From Maea johnstoni (taxonomy: Eukaryota > Annelida > Polychaeta > Spionida > Magelonidae): DNA of 64,000 nt. The stretch is taken from contig OZ012684.1 of assembly GCA_963942565.1 (NCBI GenBank), forward strand, positions 72,002,895-72,066,894, written 5' to 3'. The stretch's first letter is position 1, and each line of letters opens with the position of its first letter. The notes under the pieces were generated by a model that saw only the letters and a program-made list of their open reading frames with translations, was not told the DNA's origin and made no database searches. A program made the position numbers and the translations under genes. Shown here piece by piece: positions 38,020 to 52,049 of the stretch.

Positions 38020-41000
38020 CTCAAGCCGCTGTAGACTGGGGCCATGGGAAATCTCAATATGCTGGTATTATACTGTTCTATAAGTAAAGAATACATCTGA
38101 GAATGATATGTGATACTTAGCAATAGAAAATGAAGCTAATAGTGTATGGAGACAAAAGAAAGAATCACTGCAGCCAGCTTTATTGTTTGATCACAAATAG
38201 GATCACTTTGCCTAAGGATATATAGTGGAGATAAATGAAACCACATCAGCATTAGTGGAATTCAATATTACTATGACGAATTGTCAGTGCCACTCGCAGT
38301 GTTCGTTTGATTAATCAAGAACTCACGGGAGTGAATGATTATTTAATTTTTCCACCTGCATCAGGTTACAGGTATTACTATTGATTTCATGTCACACCTG
38401 CTGAAAGGTCAACTGACCCATGTACTTGCCCCGGTCAACGCCAAGTTATTACATATTTAACTTAAACACTAATTTTTGTGATAGCCTGAATTCTAGTTCT
38501 GATTCAAATACAATGACCAAATGAAAATAAGATGAAGGTTTTGACAGTTATCACGAGTGACAATGTTTATTCAAACATCTGTATTGTTGATTAGATAACA
38601 ATTTGAAAAAACATTCATTTAGCCTGTTAAGTATCAAATCTTTTGATAGAGTTTCTTTGTTGATGTAGAGTTTTCTTTTATGGAATAGCTGGAGATTAAA
38701 CAGGAAATGTGAACCAGCTCCGATGTTTTCTTTCCTAACATTTTTTTCCTACCTGACTAGCTGGTCTTATAGGTATTTCAAAAGCCGAATGGCAATATAG
38801 CAGGAAAATAGGAAAATGGCAGCATTTCCTTGGAAGTCCCTGCTTCATTTTGTGAGGGTAATATGGCTAGGAGCCAGGGAAGGGGAGACATGTGAGTGAG
38901 AAGACCACACAAGTTTGTCTAAATCCTATAAAGTATGCATTCAGATTGCTAAGCCTCTGAAATAATCTCCCAAGGCTACTGATGCATCCTATTTGTGAAG
39001 TAGTACATGAAATCTTTTTAGATAGGACTAAATACATATCCTACTGAACAGAGATGACCATAATTTGGCAATACAGCAATATCAGATTGTCCTGGACTCC
39101 TGGTGATGTCTTGATATTCTGCCTCTTTCACATGTTATGGTAGGGGGTAATATTGTCTCAGGAGAATGAGACTGGCCGGAGATAGATGACCTCTTCTACT
39201 GTTGGTAGAGTTTGGTAGGATAAGAGATTTTCAAAAGCTCAGCTCTTCCATCTTAGAGATGTATTCTTCTGAACCACCACTAATGAATCAGAATGCCAAA
39301 CAACAGGCAATTTGTATCATATGATTAAAGAAATATGAATATATCTCCAGGGGTTTCTTATTTGTATTATTGCACATGACAAGTTATCATACATTAGTTG
39401 TTTAAAATATTATGGAATCTGAGAATGCATCTCAGAATTTATCATACTGTTACCTTTTACATCTTTCATGGAGAAAGGGCAAGCCCAGTGAAGCACACAC
39501 AGTTGACCTTTAGCCTTTCCTGGTACATATTCTGGTCCCCCCTCTTTTCTTGAGGAGAGGTAGTGGGAAAATCCTGGGAAAACCCTGGAGATGAATTATA
39601 GACTTAACTCCCTGATTTGTTATCTACATCTAATATCAACATCACCTAAAATGTATCAAGAACTGGATATTTATACTTTCATAGACATATATGGTAATGC
39701 ATGCAGGGGTAAATGCACTTTAAAGGCCACAGAGAATCCTATATATTATTGATATTATCAGAATAAAGTAATGCCTGATAAAGTTAAACATTTCTGATAT
39801 TATCCTTGCATGTAAGCCATTACATCCATTATATATTCCATACACAATCTTAGCTAAGTCAACGACCGGCTATGCATTTTCTCTCTACTTCAGCCTATAC
39901 TGTTGATAGCTTATTTTCCACACAGGCTGACTGTATTTTATGATTAATGTGACAGATACCAGTGTAACTAGAATAAAGAATATTTTCTCTTAAACCAAAA
40001 AAAGCTATTGAATGACTGTGTGCATTCTGGACAAGCTGTCGACTGCCTTCAAATGGAGGTTAACCAATTGCAGCCTTCTGGTTGGTAGTCAGTCAGATAT
40101 TGAACATGTTAACAGGTACACATAAGACTACGCTCACTGAGAGGGACCCTTGCCACCTGTCTGGTGGTATATATAAAACAAATACCAATTGTGTGGATGT
40201 TTGCCTTATCGATATTGCCATGGCGATTCATGTGTATGATACATATGGGCAGGTAACAGACAGGGGTCTGCATAGCTCAGAGGATAGCAGGTATGCAGGT
40301 CATCATCTTAGCCTGTATTCCAGTAGCCTGCCTCCCAGGCCATATTTACCTTAAATGTTATCCCTTGTAGATAGATGGCACTGCAGTATATAGGAGGGTA
40401 GTTGGACCATTACAACCCCCTTGTGTGGCAATTATGTGAACTAATTTGCCAACAGTAGCCCTCAAGTCACTATGGTGCAGGCATACATTGATATATAAAA
40501 AAGTATAACGCAATAATGTCTAGTAGCTAGGCTAGTATTGCAGGAGCTTATACCTATTCTGCCCATGCCTCAGGTGGGGACAGTAACATAACTATCAAAA
40601 TGAAATTGATTTTGTAAGGAAAAGGTGCATTTCTGATCTTGGGGCATGAAAAAAATTATTCCTATATTCTAACATAATCATTTTTGGTGAATATGTTGAT
40701 AAATTTGATAGGCAGATCCACTGTTTTTCAATTGAAACCACTCATTCCATTTGAATATGTATTTTCAGTTTGAAACCTTAAACATCTATTGATTACTTTG
40801 TGTCCTTAAGTAGACAGTTAAGGCCTAAATGGTTATGGATCACTCACTTCACAATTCGGGTTCTTATTTGGTTCTTGTGGGTCTAGGTCAAATACAGACT
40901 TCCTTAAGTGCATTTTATGATTCATCCAGTTGTATGCTATCCTCACACACAAGGTCTATATCATGAAAAATATAACCATAGATCCTGTAGCTTATTTCCT

Positions 41001-41480
41001 TATTCAGTCATTACCTACCTGCTGATGTCACCTGATTTATGATGCAAGCTTATCAGTTATAGGGTTATCTTGGTTAAGATATGCCTATGTTAGGGGAGAG
41101 TAGTACTACACTTTGATTGGGATCCAAAAATAGGTGCATAGAGTATGTCTACAGTCTACCCTCGATTCAGAATGCTATATGTCTTGTATGAATTCCCTTG
41201 TTCCACATGGGTAGATCTCTAAGTGTATTGCTGAGTGCCATTTCTTGATGTGGCATAATTTCACAGCAGAGCACACTCAAGAGGAATACATGTAGCAATC
41301 ATAAATAAAGGTTATATGTGACCTGCTGTGGGTGTGTTTCCCCCTGTGTGCTGTGCCAACACAAAACTGGGGTTGCCAAATTCTCTCTTAAAAACCATTG
41401 ATAAATTAGGGCTCCACGATATGGGTCAGGAATTCCTCAAGATAGGTGCTCTTGAGTCTGTTTTATGCACAGCCCCTGAA
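38020..41480. other. Probable intron, no feature recognised
   Basis: AT-rich. The 90-residue frame at 40,082-40,354 shows no domain and has no supporting splice sites. Confidence 0.4.
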
Positions 41481-41481
41481 G

Positions 41482-41694
41482 TTAACCCTTCTGCTGCTGG
41501 TGACTAATTTTGCCAATACAAAATAATGCAAAACACCTGAAAAATGGCTGAATCCCTAGCACATATGTACTCATTAGAGAGGACTCCGCAAGAGCTATCC
41601 AATGAATACCAACTTGACAGGGTTAAGATGGATTTCAAAAATCTTTGTGTTCTGGTGCTTTGGACAAAAGTAGCCTCTGCATTGGAAGGGTTAA
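41482..41694 (+). mobile_element. TTAA-ended MITE
   Basis: 213 bases from TTAACCCTTCTGCTGC to GCATTGGAAGGGTTAA. The terminal TTAA on both sides is consistent with a TTAA target as used by piggyBac and Kolobok elements. The same interior (GAGCTATCCAATGAATACCA and GGACAAAAGTAGCCTC) is found at 47,145-47,363. Confidence 0.85.
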
Positions 41695-42770
41695 CTAGGG
41701 GAGTGGTGTTCTAAGCTCTATAGATGTATCTATTGATTTAGGTATAAATTCTACATTTTATCTTTCTGTATATGGTAATACCAACAGATGTTTGCATCAT
41801 TTAGATAAAAAGAGGGGGAGGGGTAATTTATATGACATATTGATATTTTCACTCGTCAGTGAAATATATATGCTTTTGAGTATACTTGTATTGAGAGTTT
41901 GCATTTGTTCCATGTTAGAGAATCTTAATATATGGATTGTTTTCATTCCGCATTTAACACCACATCAGACATACATAATCAGCTGCTATGGCATGTAACC
42001 TTAAGGGACCAATATTCAGGTGATATGCTGTCATCAATCATGTACAAGTATTCAACCTGATACTATATAACTTGTCATTTAATTGGCCTATGAATGATAA
42101 ATTATAATATTGCAATTTTGGTATGCATATTTATTTGATGTCTTTTACCTTTCACCTTTAACAGACTAACATAGTCAGACGCCTGGTATTTAGTTTCATT
42201 TTGGATAATATCAGGTATGCAAGGACCAAACCTATATGTAATTTATCATGCAGTGAGATAGCATTAATAGTCCTAGTTCCTATTATAGGTTCTTATAGTA
42301 GATAAAAAAACAACTAGTCGTCCACTTACGTCCACTTAGCTTTAAAGAGTCGGTTGAAATTTTCAGTTGATTTTGATCAATCAGGAAGCACTAAGATGAG
42401 AAAAGTAATATATTGAGGTCTTTTTAATGCAATTTCTCTTAGTAAATCTAGGATCTGCTGGCTACAACCGGCTGCAGATAATCGAAAGAAAACAGATATT
42501 GGCTAGTTGGGAGAATCCCTGTTGGGTCTCCCCGGCTCCCCTATTCTTCCAATACTTCCTCCGCTCTGCTTGGGGTCCCCCAGTGCAGACGCTAGACATA
42601 GTGACAACACGGGATTAGTGGCAGCTATTGTGGATGGATCCCTCCAGGATCAATATCCTTTGACGGTACGGTAGCAGGGTCAAGGTCACTCGCTGAAATA
42701 GCAACGTGCCATCCATTATAGGTCATCACAGTTATTGGCTGATAGTGTTGAAGACCTTTTTAATTGTTTC

Positions 42771-42940
42771 CAGGGCTCGAAATTAAGTTTTTTTTTCAGG
42801 TAGTGCCGGTAGCTGAGGGCTCCCTTGAATTCTGGCTCCCTCAAATTTCTGCAGGGAACCCAAAGATTTACTGGTTTCTATACACAACATCTCTATGATG
42901 CAATTAGGCTCCGTGGATAAAATCTTAATTTTGAGCCCTG
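42771..42940 (-). mobile_element. MITE of the CAGGGCTCAAAATTA family
   Basis: The ends CAGGGCTCGAAATTAAG and TTAATTTTGAGCCCTG are inverted. The interior matches the 22,890 and 30,521 copies. No target duplication is visible. Confidence 0.85.
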
Positions 42941-42959
42941 GTAGATGAGGCATGCATCC

Positions 42960-45900
42960 TGTAGACAATATGTCATTATGAGTGCGATGCAGTTTCATGT
43001 TATATGTATTTGCTACCTCTGTAACTTAATTCCTATTAGGCGTATCCTTACATGAGCCTATAATATTTCACTAGATGGGCAGCATTATTATTAGGGAATT
43101 TAATCACTCAGAAGTCTCTCCTTTTCAGTGAGCAGGTACACCTCCCACATGTTGGTAGCATGGTCTGCATCAGCCAGTGTAGCATTATTTCTGGGAACTT
43201 GCTAGAAACATGATATCCAACGAAGTAGTGTAGACCATGTTTCACTCCTGTCTTACTGGCATGCTGCAGCTAGTATGTAGGTACTAGATACTCTCAGGTT
43301 TTCTGGCTTGTTTCTGAGGGAGCACATACACATAGGTGAAATACAGGGTGTACCAAACGATTGAACACTCACGTTTTTCCTAAATTCCATAGAAACTAAA
43401 ACTCAACTAAAACTTCAATATGAATCCTGAGAAAAAAGGAGAAAATTGGCTCTTTCTTTTATCTGAGTGGAGAGGGGGGGGGATAAAAATATGGCCCCTA
43501 CACTGTTCTATATATGTGTGTACGCGTAGAGGCTCTTATGCTCCCAAACTCATTGGCTATGGAAAAAAGGAAGGCCTTCTTTTAGTCAGCAAGGCTGGTT
43601 GGTATTTACATGGCTCTGTTAATTTCAGCTTTCATGACTTTTATATGTGTTTTGATAAGATATCATATAGTATTTTATTCAAGGACTGGTAAAGGTTTTA
43701 TGCTAGGGTTTTACATGGTATGATTCTACTAGTCTCCAATGATTAAACCTCCCCATTGTTATTGTTCAATTCTGACTTGTTGGCACCACAGTGCTAAGAT
43801 ACATACAGTTGGGCATGACTTACATGTCCAAGCCATAAAAGCAGAGGTTCTCAGATGGTGCTGTGTAGTTTATCACAATGTTTTCCCCTAATGGAATCTT
43901 TATATTGATGGAAGGAAATGGCTTCCCTAAAGAAGCTGTGTATGGTTGCTGGCTCATAGGACTCTGCTTGGAGCTGTCCCAGCACCTGGTATTATACCCT
44001 CTTACTCATAGCAGGGTGACAACTCAGTCTCCTGTCTTCTCTGCCCTCTGGCTGTCAGTCAGCAGTCAGGCCCCCTAAGCCTGCCATCCGGCTTACAGCT
44101 ATCACCTACTTAGCACTTACACACTCATACTTACTATACTGATACTATCAGGGATGCTATTGGCTAAATGTATACCCATAAGTATCACCTATGGCTGAAG
44201 CGATCGCTTGCCCTAAATGACTGCACAACCTATAACTACTAAGGTACATTAATCAGGTTCTTTAGAATACAGCTTGACCGTACGGTTTTGGAAGGAGTAC
44301 TGCTCTCAGTGCTCTGGTTGATAATTAAACCTACTTGAGAAACAACCTGTTAGGATGGACCACAGAGTGATCCAAACTATCTGTTCTAACAATGAAAAGT
44401 TCTTTATTCAGCCTTCTAGTAAAGATCTATCTACAAAAAAAACGACCATTAGAAAAAGTCCCTGCATTGTTTTTCTCAGTAGGTAGGCCTGGACCTGGGA
44501 TTGTGATCATAATTTGTTGCAGGTACTTACTTTTATTATTTTCAGCTGGCCGACAGTGAATGTCACTATAGAATTTGATACATCATTTAGATTATCCTTC
44601 CACCCTTTAATTTTGAAGCCTTAGAATCAGTTCGATCATATTGTACTGGGTATTACTAGTATTAATTGTCATGTACGTCAATGAGGAATGTAAGGTACAG
44701 TATTTACTGTAGCTTGAAAGGACATGCTCGCTTAGATTGACCTGCTATTTGTATTCCTAGAAATGGGTGTTTTCACATCAGGTATGTGACCCTTTAAGCA
44801 ACATCACACCTTTCACAGGTCAGTAAATTCCTCCATTATGTAATCAGCTGGTTCTAGTACATGAGATGAGACGACTTGCAGTGTCACAAGTCAGGCCACC
44901 TCTGGCCTGAAAAACAAACATATACCAAGCCACTGCACATGAACTACGGCCTGCATGAAATGGATATGAAGCTTGTCACCGAAATATGTCAGTCCACTTA
45001 AAACTTTGGATCATTAGCCCCAGAAGTCATAATTGAACATTTTTCTTAGAAATATTTGCCTGTCTGAAAAGGAGATTTTTTTTTGGAAAGGGCTTTCCAA
45101 AAAGCAAGCTGGACCGGTTGTGACTAAGACCCTGCCTTGCATCCACCACTAATAAGGAAATACCTATAGGTTTTAATAAGGAAATACCTTTAGGTTTATC
45201 CAGTTTACCCCAGTGAACAGTGGAGGAGACTTCCGCTGGCAGTCACATACACACACTGATATACTTGTAATCGAATCAATATTTGTCTTTATCTTGAATG
45301 CATTGTAAACTTATTCCAAAAGGCACTGTATTGAATAATGTTTGTCTAAAGGCCAAGCAATATCCATTATAGATGATGTCCACATTCCTGGAGGATTCTA
45401 TAGGTATTTGTGTATGCCTTAATCATAGTATGCTAAACAGGATATTTAGCTGCTGAGCGATTTCCATTAATGCGGAATCCAGCAGGAAGGTGTGCTGTCC
45501 ACACAGTTAATCCATGGCTTAAGGCCATGAAAGGTATTGGCTATGACAAGAGCCAGCCTAAATTTTGCATCACCTGTAATTAAGTATTCCAGGTGTAATC
45601 AGGCTTAGCTCTACACAAGGTAGTAGACCTAGCTGGCCATTCTGATCGATCAGTGGCACTACCATTTGGATAGTGGAGTAGAAAAGCGCTGCAAAGGATA
45701 TAAGTGGGATTTCTTGTTATATTGCCATATCTCACTCTAAGAATACCAATTTGGGAAGATGGGGAGATATTGTAGTTACATCTGGTGCCAGAATAGAGGT
45801 ATGTATTATTCAGGTCATCAAGCCAGGTTTGATCCTTTTCCTCACACCATTTTATGGTTTTGGTATTTGGGTCAGTGCGTTCTATATCATCTATGTAATA

Positions 45901-47140
45901 GCAGTAAAGGGTATACTTCTACAGAATTATGGATATTCCTACTCTCATCATCAATGATTTCAACTTTATCCTGATTATATATTATTTTGCCGTATGATTT
46001 GATTTCTTTTTATCCAAATATGTGTATTTTATAGATTCTAGGTGTGATTTGTAAATGTATATCTACACCCTTCATGTTGCTTGCTTAGGTATTTCAACCA
46101 ATAACCAATATAACATAGTATTAAATCCTTTTAAGCATTGACCTATGTGGGTGACCAAATAACCCCTTGGTTCTTTGCAATGAAAATCTTTAAGACTTTG
46201 TGGGGAAAAAGTTAGTGCAGAAGTGACCTCTGATACTATCCCTGTTAAACCCTTATGTTGTTGCCTTTTCATTGTATGTAGACTTATCCAGACAGTAGTC
46301 ATTGGCTGTTGTCAGGTAAATGATTGCAGCCCTGGTCATGTACCTGTGTCAGTGCTGCCAGCAACTGTGAGGTGTGTTAGTTCTGCTATTATCCAGTGCC
46401 GGAGTAATTTCCTCTCCTAGCCATTCCAATTATCACAGCCAGCAGGTATAGTCTCTTTCTCCACTGAGTGTCTGCACCTTATGCTGCTTATGCTCATGTG
46501 CACTTAGGATTCGCTTATAAATATCATTTTACCCATATAAGTTACATAATAAGCAGGAATGGTCTGTCTGTGGAAAATCAGGCTCTATATGCTGGTAAAG
46601 CTGTGTTTCTGTCATTCATACTATGATACATAAGTTGCACAATCAGCAAAAACAATCTGGCAACAACTAGCATTTACATATATGCATGTAGATATTATTT
46701 TACTTATATTTGTTGCGTAACCCACAATAACTATCTGTCTGTGGAGGATCAGGTTCCTTATCATTCAAAATTATGTATAGTTTTACCTGTCCCATATTAG
46801 GTACATGAGGGTCAGAAGTGCTTTCCTGATAGTCATATTTTATACACAGAGTGCTAGCCATATACATCTAAAGAACCACCCACATTAATATCATCATCAA
46901 ACTCATTGATGTCAGCATTATGCAGGCATTAGTCTGTTCAGAATATCATTATTTCCCCTGGGTAGTGAACTGTGATTGTTCTGCTGTATAAGATCCTGAA
47001 CAGGGTCAGTCCTGGGAGTGTGGAGTGTCTGTATAAGACCTGTCTGGAGCTTAGGGGTCAGTTTAGTCTGCTTCCTAGGTCAAATTCAGGAAGATACTTC
47101 TCATGGAAAGATAGCAATGCAACTTATGAAAGAATGGCCA
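42960..47140. other. Probable intron, nothing recognised
   Basis: AT-rich. It contains a small 23-bp direct duplication near 45,156-45,200 (AAGGAAATACCTWTAGGTTT) and no convincing exon. Confidence 0.4.
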
Positions 47141-47144
47141 AGGG

Positions 47145-47363
47145 TTAATCCTAAGCCTTATGCTGCTGGTGTCTAATTTGGCCTTAACAAAATGATGCAA
47201 AAAACTTGAAAAATTATTGAAACCCTGGCACATGGGCACTCACCTGAGAGTACTCAGAAGGAGCTATCCAATGAATACCAACATGACAGGGCTTAGATGA
47301 TTTTCAATAATCTTTGCATCCTTGTACTTTGGACGAAAGTAGCCTCAGCATTGGAAGGGTTAA
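47145..47363 (+). mobile_element. TTAA-ended MITE
   Basis: 219 bases, beginning TTAATCCTAAGCCTTATGCTG and ending GCATTGGAAGGGTTAA. It is a close match to the copy at 41,482 and the left part of 27,530. Confidence 0.85.
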
Positions 47364-47369
47364 AAGTAC

Positions 47370-50300
47370 TGCATATACAACCAATGCATGTGTAATAGTA
47401 TATAAACTAAAGAACCTAATAACATGCATTTTATTCAGGTAGATGTTAGCATTGACTTGTATACAAAAGGTAACACACAGTAAGTTTGTTTAACCTTTTC
47501 GGATACAAGTCAATGTTACTACACTATCCTCCTTATCCTGCTAGTGGTACTCTCACTCCTCTTACTCATACACACACTCACAGATTAATATCATCATATG
47601 GCCATCATCCACCTACTAAGACCATCATTACGCCTGTAGAGTGGTGGAGTGCAATTGTAGGTCAGTAGGGGATCTTAATGGGAGGAGGGAGTCACTCCCA
47701 GGAATCAGTGTCTAGCTGTGTGTCTGGGAGGTGTGACTGAGGAATGACCCTCCACTGTGAACTCCTGCCCTGGGCATGATGCACAATAATGTAAAGGGAG
47801 TGAAATTGATTATACTGTGGACTCAGCGGGATATGGCAGTGTGGTCTACTCTTATCAGGTTAGTGATGGAAGTTGTTTGAGATTTATTTGATCTTTTGTT
47901 TAGGTTACCAATATGCATGTACATTTTCAATAGGAGAAAGCTGCAGTTTGAAAGAATATTTCTATTGTATCATTTGGGCCTATTATAGGTGATGAACTAC
48001 ATTTACATACAACTGGCTAGTCACGAATTAGCCACAATTGCCATAAATGTGACGAAAAACGAAAATTCCAAATACATACATTCACCTCATCATATGGGTG
48101 AACTGACTAGAATGTGTCCTTTATGACTGTCACATTGTCTATGATGTAGGCCTGCATCCATGCTCAGCATGTTAGAGAGAGCAGATGTAAAGGAATTGCA
48201 GGCATTTTATTGATGATTCAGTTTATCTACTATAATTTTTAATACTGCGTAAACTATTTAATATTGTGTAGGTCATTATTGAAATATGTTATTTTCTTAG
48301 GTTTAGAGGGCCAACTTTCATGTAGGCCATATTTCACTATGATGTCAGGTTTAGTGTGATATAGATCTTGTCACACCTGTTCGGGACGTCAGCCAGGTGT
48401 ACTTTAAGTCATATGTTAATTGCTAAACAAAACATCTGGAGTGCTCCACAGGTGTTTTATAAGCATATCTGTAATGAATGCATATGGTTGATTGATGGAT
48501 GCATGAACATGTGTTTACACACTACATGCATGTGCCTAACCTGGAAGTTTATATATCTATCATGAAGCACATACATGCAATAGAAATTAATATATGGTTT
48601 TAGATTTTCCTAATCATAGAAAAAAGTAATGATAATAAATTAATGATAGTATTAACATTAATATATAACAACAATGCTGCTGTTATTAGGTATTACACCC
48701 TCTCTCCGTAATGTTTTAAGGTGTACTACAAATTCATTGTCAATATACGGCTGTTATGCTGTGGCTATCAGTTAATTGATAGACCAATGAGTTGTTGGTA
48801 ACATTGCTCCTACTGCAGAAGTGGTATGTATAAGCTCAAAAATATTCAAATATAGTGCCATATATTTCTCAGAAAAATTAGACATTAATCTCCTAGAGCC
48901 CTCTTGAGCATCTTTAGAACTTGCCATGAAATGTTAAAAAAAATTGATATAGTTTAAAAATTCTTGCCAACTCCTAATACCTGAATCAAGCAATTACATT
49001 CTGAGGAAAATACTAGAGGACATACTAAGGCTCTTATCAGAAATGAAAAAAAAAACTCTTCGTTGTCATGGAAATCACCTTAGTCTCAGTTAAACATTGG
49101 TAAACCAATGAATTGCCATGGTAAATAATTGAAAGATATCACAGTTATTTCTAGATTAGTGGGACAGCAGGGACACTGTTGTATATCAGGTCACTTCATA
49201 GATGTTTGCAAATGCCTGGTAGAAAAAGACTCCAAAACTGTATGTAAGTAAGGCGGAATCAAATGCTGTATCTAATTTGAAAAAGGTTCAGATTAAGTTT
49301 TCATGTTTTGGAGGGATAACACTTCCTCTCAAGTGTCAAGTAAAGGTTAACTTTTAAGGTTCATCTGTTCAAAACTGGCTTATGGAGAATAATACATGTA
49401 CTAGCTTTTGTGTCAAACTGTCTTAAATTCAATAGCATGAGTTATGACAAGTACTTGTAGTAGATCTCATATTTCTTTCATGTGTATTATTAATCATTTA
49501 TTATTATTATTTGATAGCACACTGTAATTATCTGAACTTACGCTAGGGTGTAGTTTTTTCTGATGAAAGATTTTTTAGTTTCGTGTTTTATCACTAGGTG
49601 GCTCTGCAGTACCCAGTGACCCCAAAGTATCTTATTTTTTTGTTTGCTATATGTTGGGCCCTACATATTTATAGAAGCAACAGGTGTTGTTGAATTTTTG
49701 ATCCTTTCAATATTATAGATGAGAGAAGCGATTGTGGAGGCTGACTAGCTGAAATAGATATTATCATCTATGTGTAGCCAGCTGTAATGGATGGGTGAAT
49801 ACAGGGAAGGGGGAATTTGCATAAGTAGTGTTTTGCCGCTTATAAGTGACTTTGGCTTTCTTTGCTTACATGCAGGAAAAAGAAGTACTTATGTGTCTGT
49901 CCTCTTTCCTAGATATTGTTTTATTAAAAAAAAAAAAAAATGTTATCAATATCTCAAGGTTCTAGTAGCAACGTGGCAACATGTAAATAGCAGTGGTTCA
50001 TATCAGTTTCACTTTTACTAGCAGTGGGACCATATATTTTATTGTTGTACTTTACCTCTATATTTCTACCAAGCAGCTGGCTTCATGCCAAAAATACTTA
50101 AATGACTCTATGCAAAAAGTAGAGCCCTGCTTGATATCCGTTAACAAGATACCTGTAATTTGGTACCTTTTGATAGCTACCTGCAGAGCTGTTAAAGATA
50201 CAGTGTGTTATATTAAGGGTGACTCCCCTGGAGAATGCTTACTTTCATGGCCACTGATTCTCCCCTATGGCCATGATTGTTCCCATGCATAAACTATGAT

Positions 50301-51000
50301 ATGTGGCTTCATGATCCTATTAGTGTCAGTATCAATGACCATAGGGACGGAGGTGCTGCTTGGGGCAAGAAAGCCATACACGTCTTGGTATGGCTCCTGT
50401 ACTATGTATGGCTAGTTGACTTGTCAGTCGTTACACTAATATATGATGCCTCTGGCTAAATCCTATTGCATTCAGTTATATAGTTGTAGCGCGGCAACAT
50501 TCACAACTTATTCTCAGATTTACCATCTTATAGGGCAGTGTCTAGGTAGTTTAAACATCTTGCTGTTCAAAGGTCTTATTGAATAGTCTCTGCTTATGGT
50601 CTCAGCTTAATACTTGGATTAGAATCCACGTAGGATATGGATACATTAATTCTATATTTTAAAGCAAAAAGAACTGAAGGATACTCGTGTTTCTAAGTAC
50701 TAGTGTAAACTATATAAATGGCACATGTACAGTATATGGAAGCTCCTTCATATGGTAATGTGACGATAGTCATTCTCAACTGGTTATGCCATACATAAAC
50801 ACCTATAAATGATAAGTAATTTGACTGAAACCTACTTATAAACATATTAGTCTATATATACAGCTGTATTAGGTTTTTGTTTATAAAGAAAACCATAACT
50901 TGGTTTGAATCGATTATCTTCAAATAGGAATCGAATCATTATCTCTCCTCATTTTTGAGATTTGATCGAGCTGGTCTAATATGTGTGGTTTTTGTGGGGT
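47370..51000. other. Probable intron, no coding feature recognised
   Basis: A less AT-rich block at 47,640-47,865 ends in TATCAG before GTTAGTG, but its last ATG frame would leave a different splice phase from the candidate exons. The rest is AT-rich. Confidence 0.4.
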
Positions 51001-51010
51001 TTTTGCAGCC

Positions 51011-51107
51011 ATGGCAAGTGAGGCTAAGCAATTAGACAAAGGCAGCAACTCGGGGAGTAGGCCTGCCTCCGCGGCCAGTTCACAGACACGCAGCCCTTCA
51101 TTCAAAG
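51011..51107 (+). CDS. Candidate N-terminal coding exon 3 (MASEAKQLDK..., 32 residues)
   Basis: A good acceptor (TTTTTGTGGGGTTTTTGCAG) ends at 51,008. The exon starts CC and then ATG at 51,011 in a strong start context (GCAGCCATGGC). It encodes 32 residues: MASEAKQLDKG, then a Ser/Arg/Ala-rich part, then TRSPSFK. It ends with one extra base at a strong donor, AAAGGTAAGC. It has no domain and is predicted disordered, with SP and RS sites suited to phosphorylation. Because it is preceded by an acceptor, transcription should start in an upstream untranslated exon, possibly 34.86-35.21 kb. It is the best supported exon of the series: acceptor, start context, composition and donor all agree. Confidence 0.65.
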
Positions 51108-51538
51108 GTAAGCCTGATTACAGGTAGTGCTTCTCACCTGTACTCCACACCTGCATGTAGCAGCGCATGTTTCACTCTGTTTGATAGACGTGTTGTTCCA
51201 TCACCCTTTTGTAGTGTGTAGTCTTGATGAATTTAATAGAAGTGATAAGAAAATGAGAAATGTGTTATATTTCATCACACCTTTAAATGCAAATTTAGTG
51301 TTATTGTTCAAATGTCCTGTCACTGTTTTGTAGAATTTATCACACACAATGCTAAGCTTGCTTATAAAAATTTTAGTGTTCACTGTAAGATCTGCTTTCC
51401 ACTGCCTTTACGTACACTGTGGAGCAAGAATTAATGCTTATTAGTTTGTATCTCTCAATTGATTGACCATTCTTAATCTATTTAGCAGAGATTATATTTA
51501 CCTGTGACAAGGATTCATGGTAATGAACCATGCATGCA

Positions 51539-51540
<2 letters not shown>

Positions 51541-51593
<53 letters not shown>
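51541..51593. repeat. TA microsatellite
   Basis: About 26 TA units. Confidence 0.95.
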
Positions 51594-51599
<6 letters not shown>

Positions 51600-51936
51600 G
51601 TGTGTGAAAGTTATGTTAAGTTATATTAGAATTAATTTATGTGTAGTTCTATAGTTACCTACACATTCATGTGTAGTTCTATACACAGACTCATATCATA
51701 GCATAAGAAGTGAGGGAGTTCTAGACAGATAGTCTACCTTTGCCATGCCTCTCAGTGAGTGCAACTATCCTCTTCGCGTGCCATCTTGACAGCTTCAGTA
51801 TTTGCACCATATGTTATTGCCGGCAGCACCAGTTCTTGACGACACTTTTCATGTTTATGTACGTACACCTGGCAGGTGTCTCAAGAAGTCACTGTCTGCA
51901 CTGGCTGTCAGGCCCTCTACCAGGGTCTTGGACCAG

Positions 51937-52049
51937 GATTTGACTCAGCATTTGACTAAGGATTTGACTAAGTATTTGACTCAGGATTTGACTCAGGATT
52001 TGACCAAGGATTTGACTCAGGATTTGGCTAAGGATTTGACTCAGGATTT
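51937..52049 (+). repeat. 12-bp minisatellite GATTTGACTCAG
   Basis: About nine units of GATTTGACTMAG with single-base variants. Twelve bases is four codons, so it reads as repeated Asp-Leu-Thr-Gln/Lys in one frame. Without splice sites or start evidence I treat it as non-coding. Confidence 0.9.

Noticed and set aside
47640-47866. Possible first exon ending in ATCAG before GTTAGTG
   Set aside because: The last ATG frame (MAVWSTLI) would leave two bases into a codon, incompatible with the other exons; the donor is only moderate.
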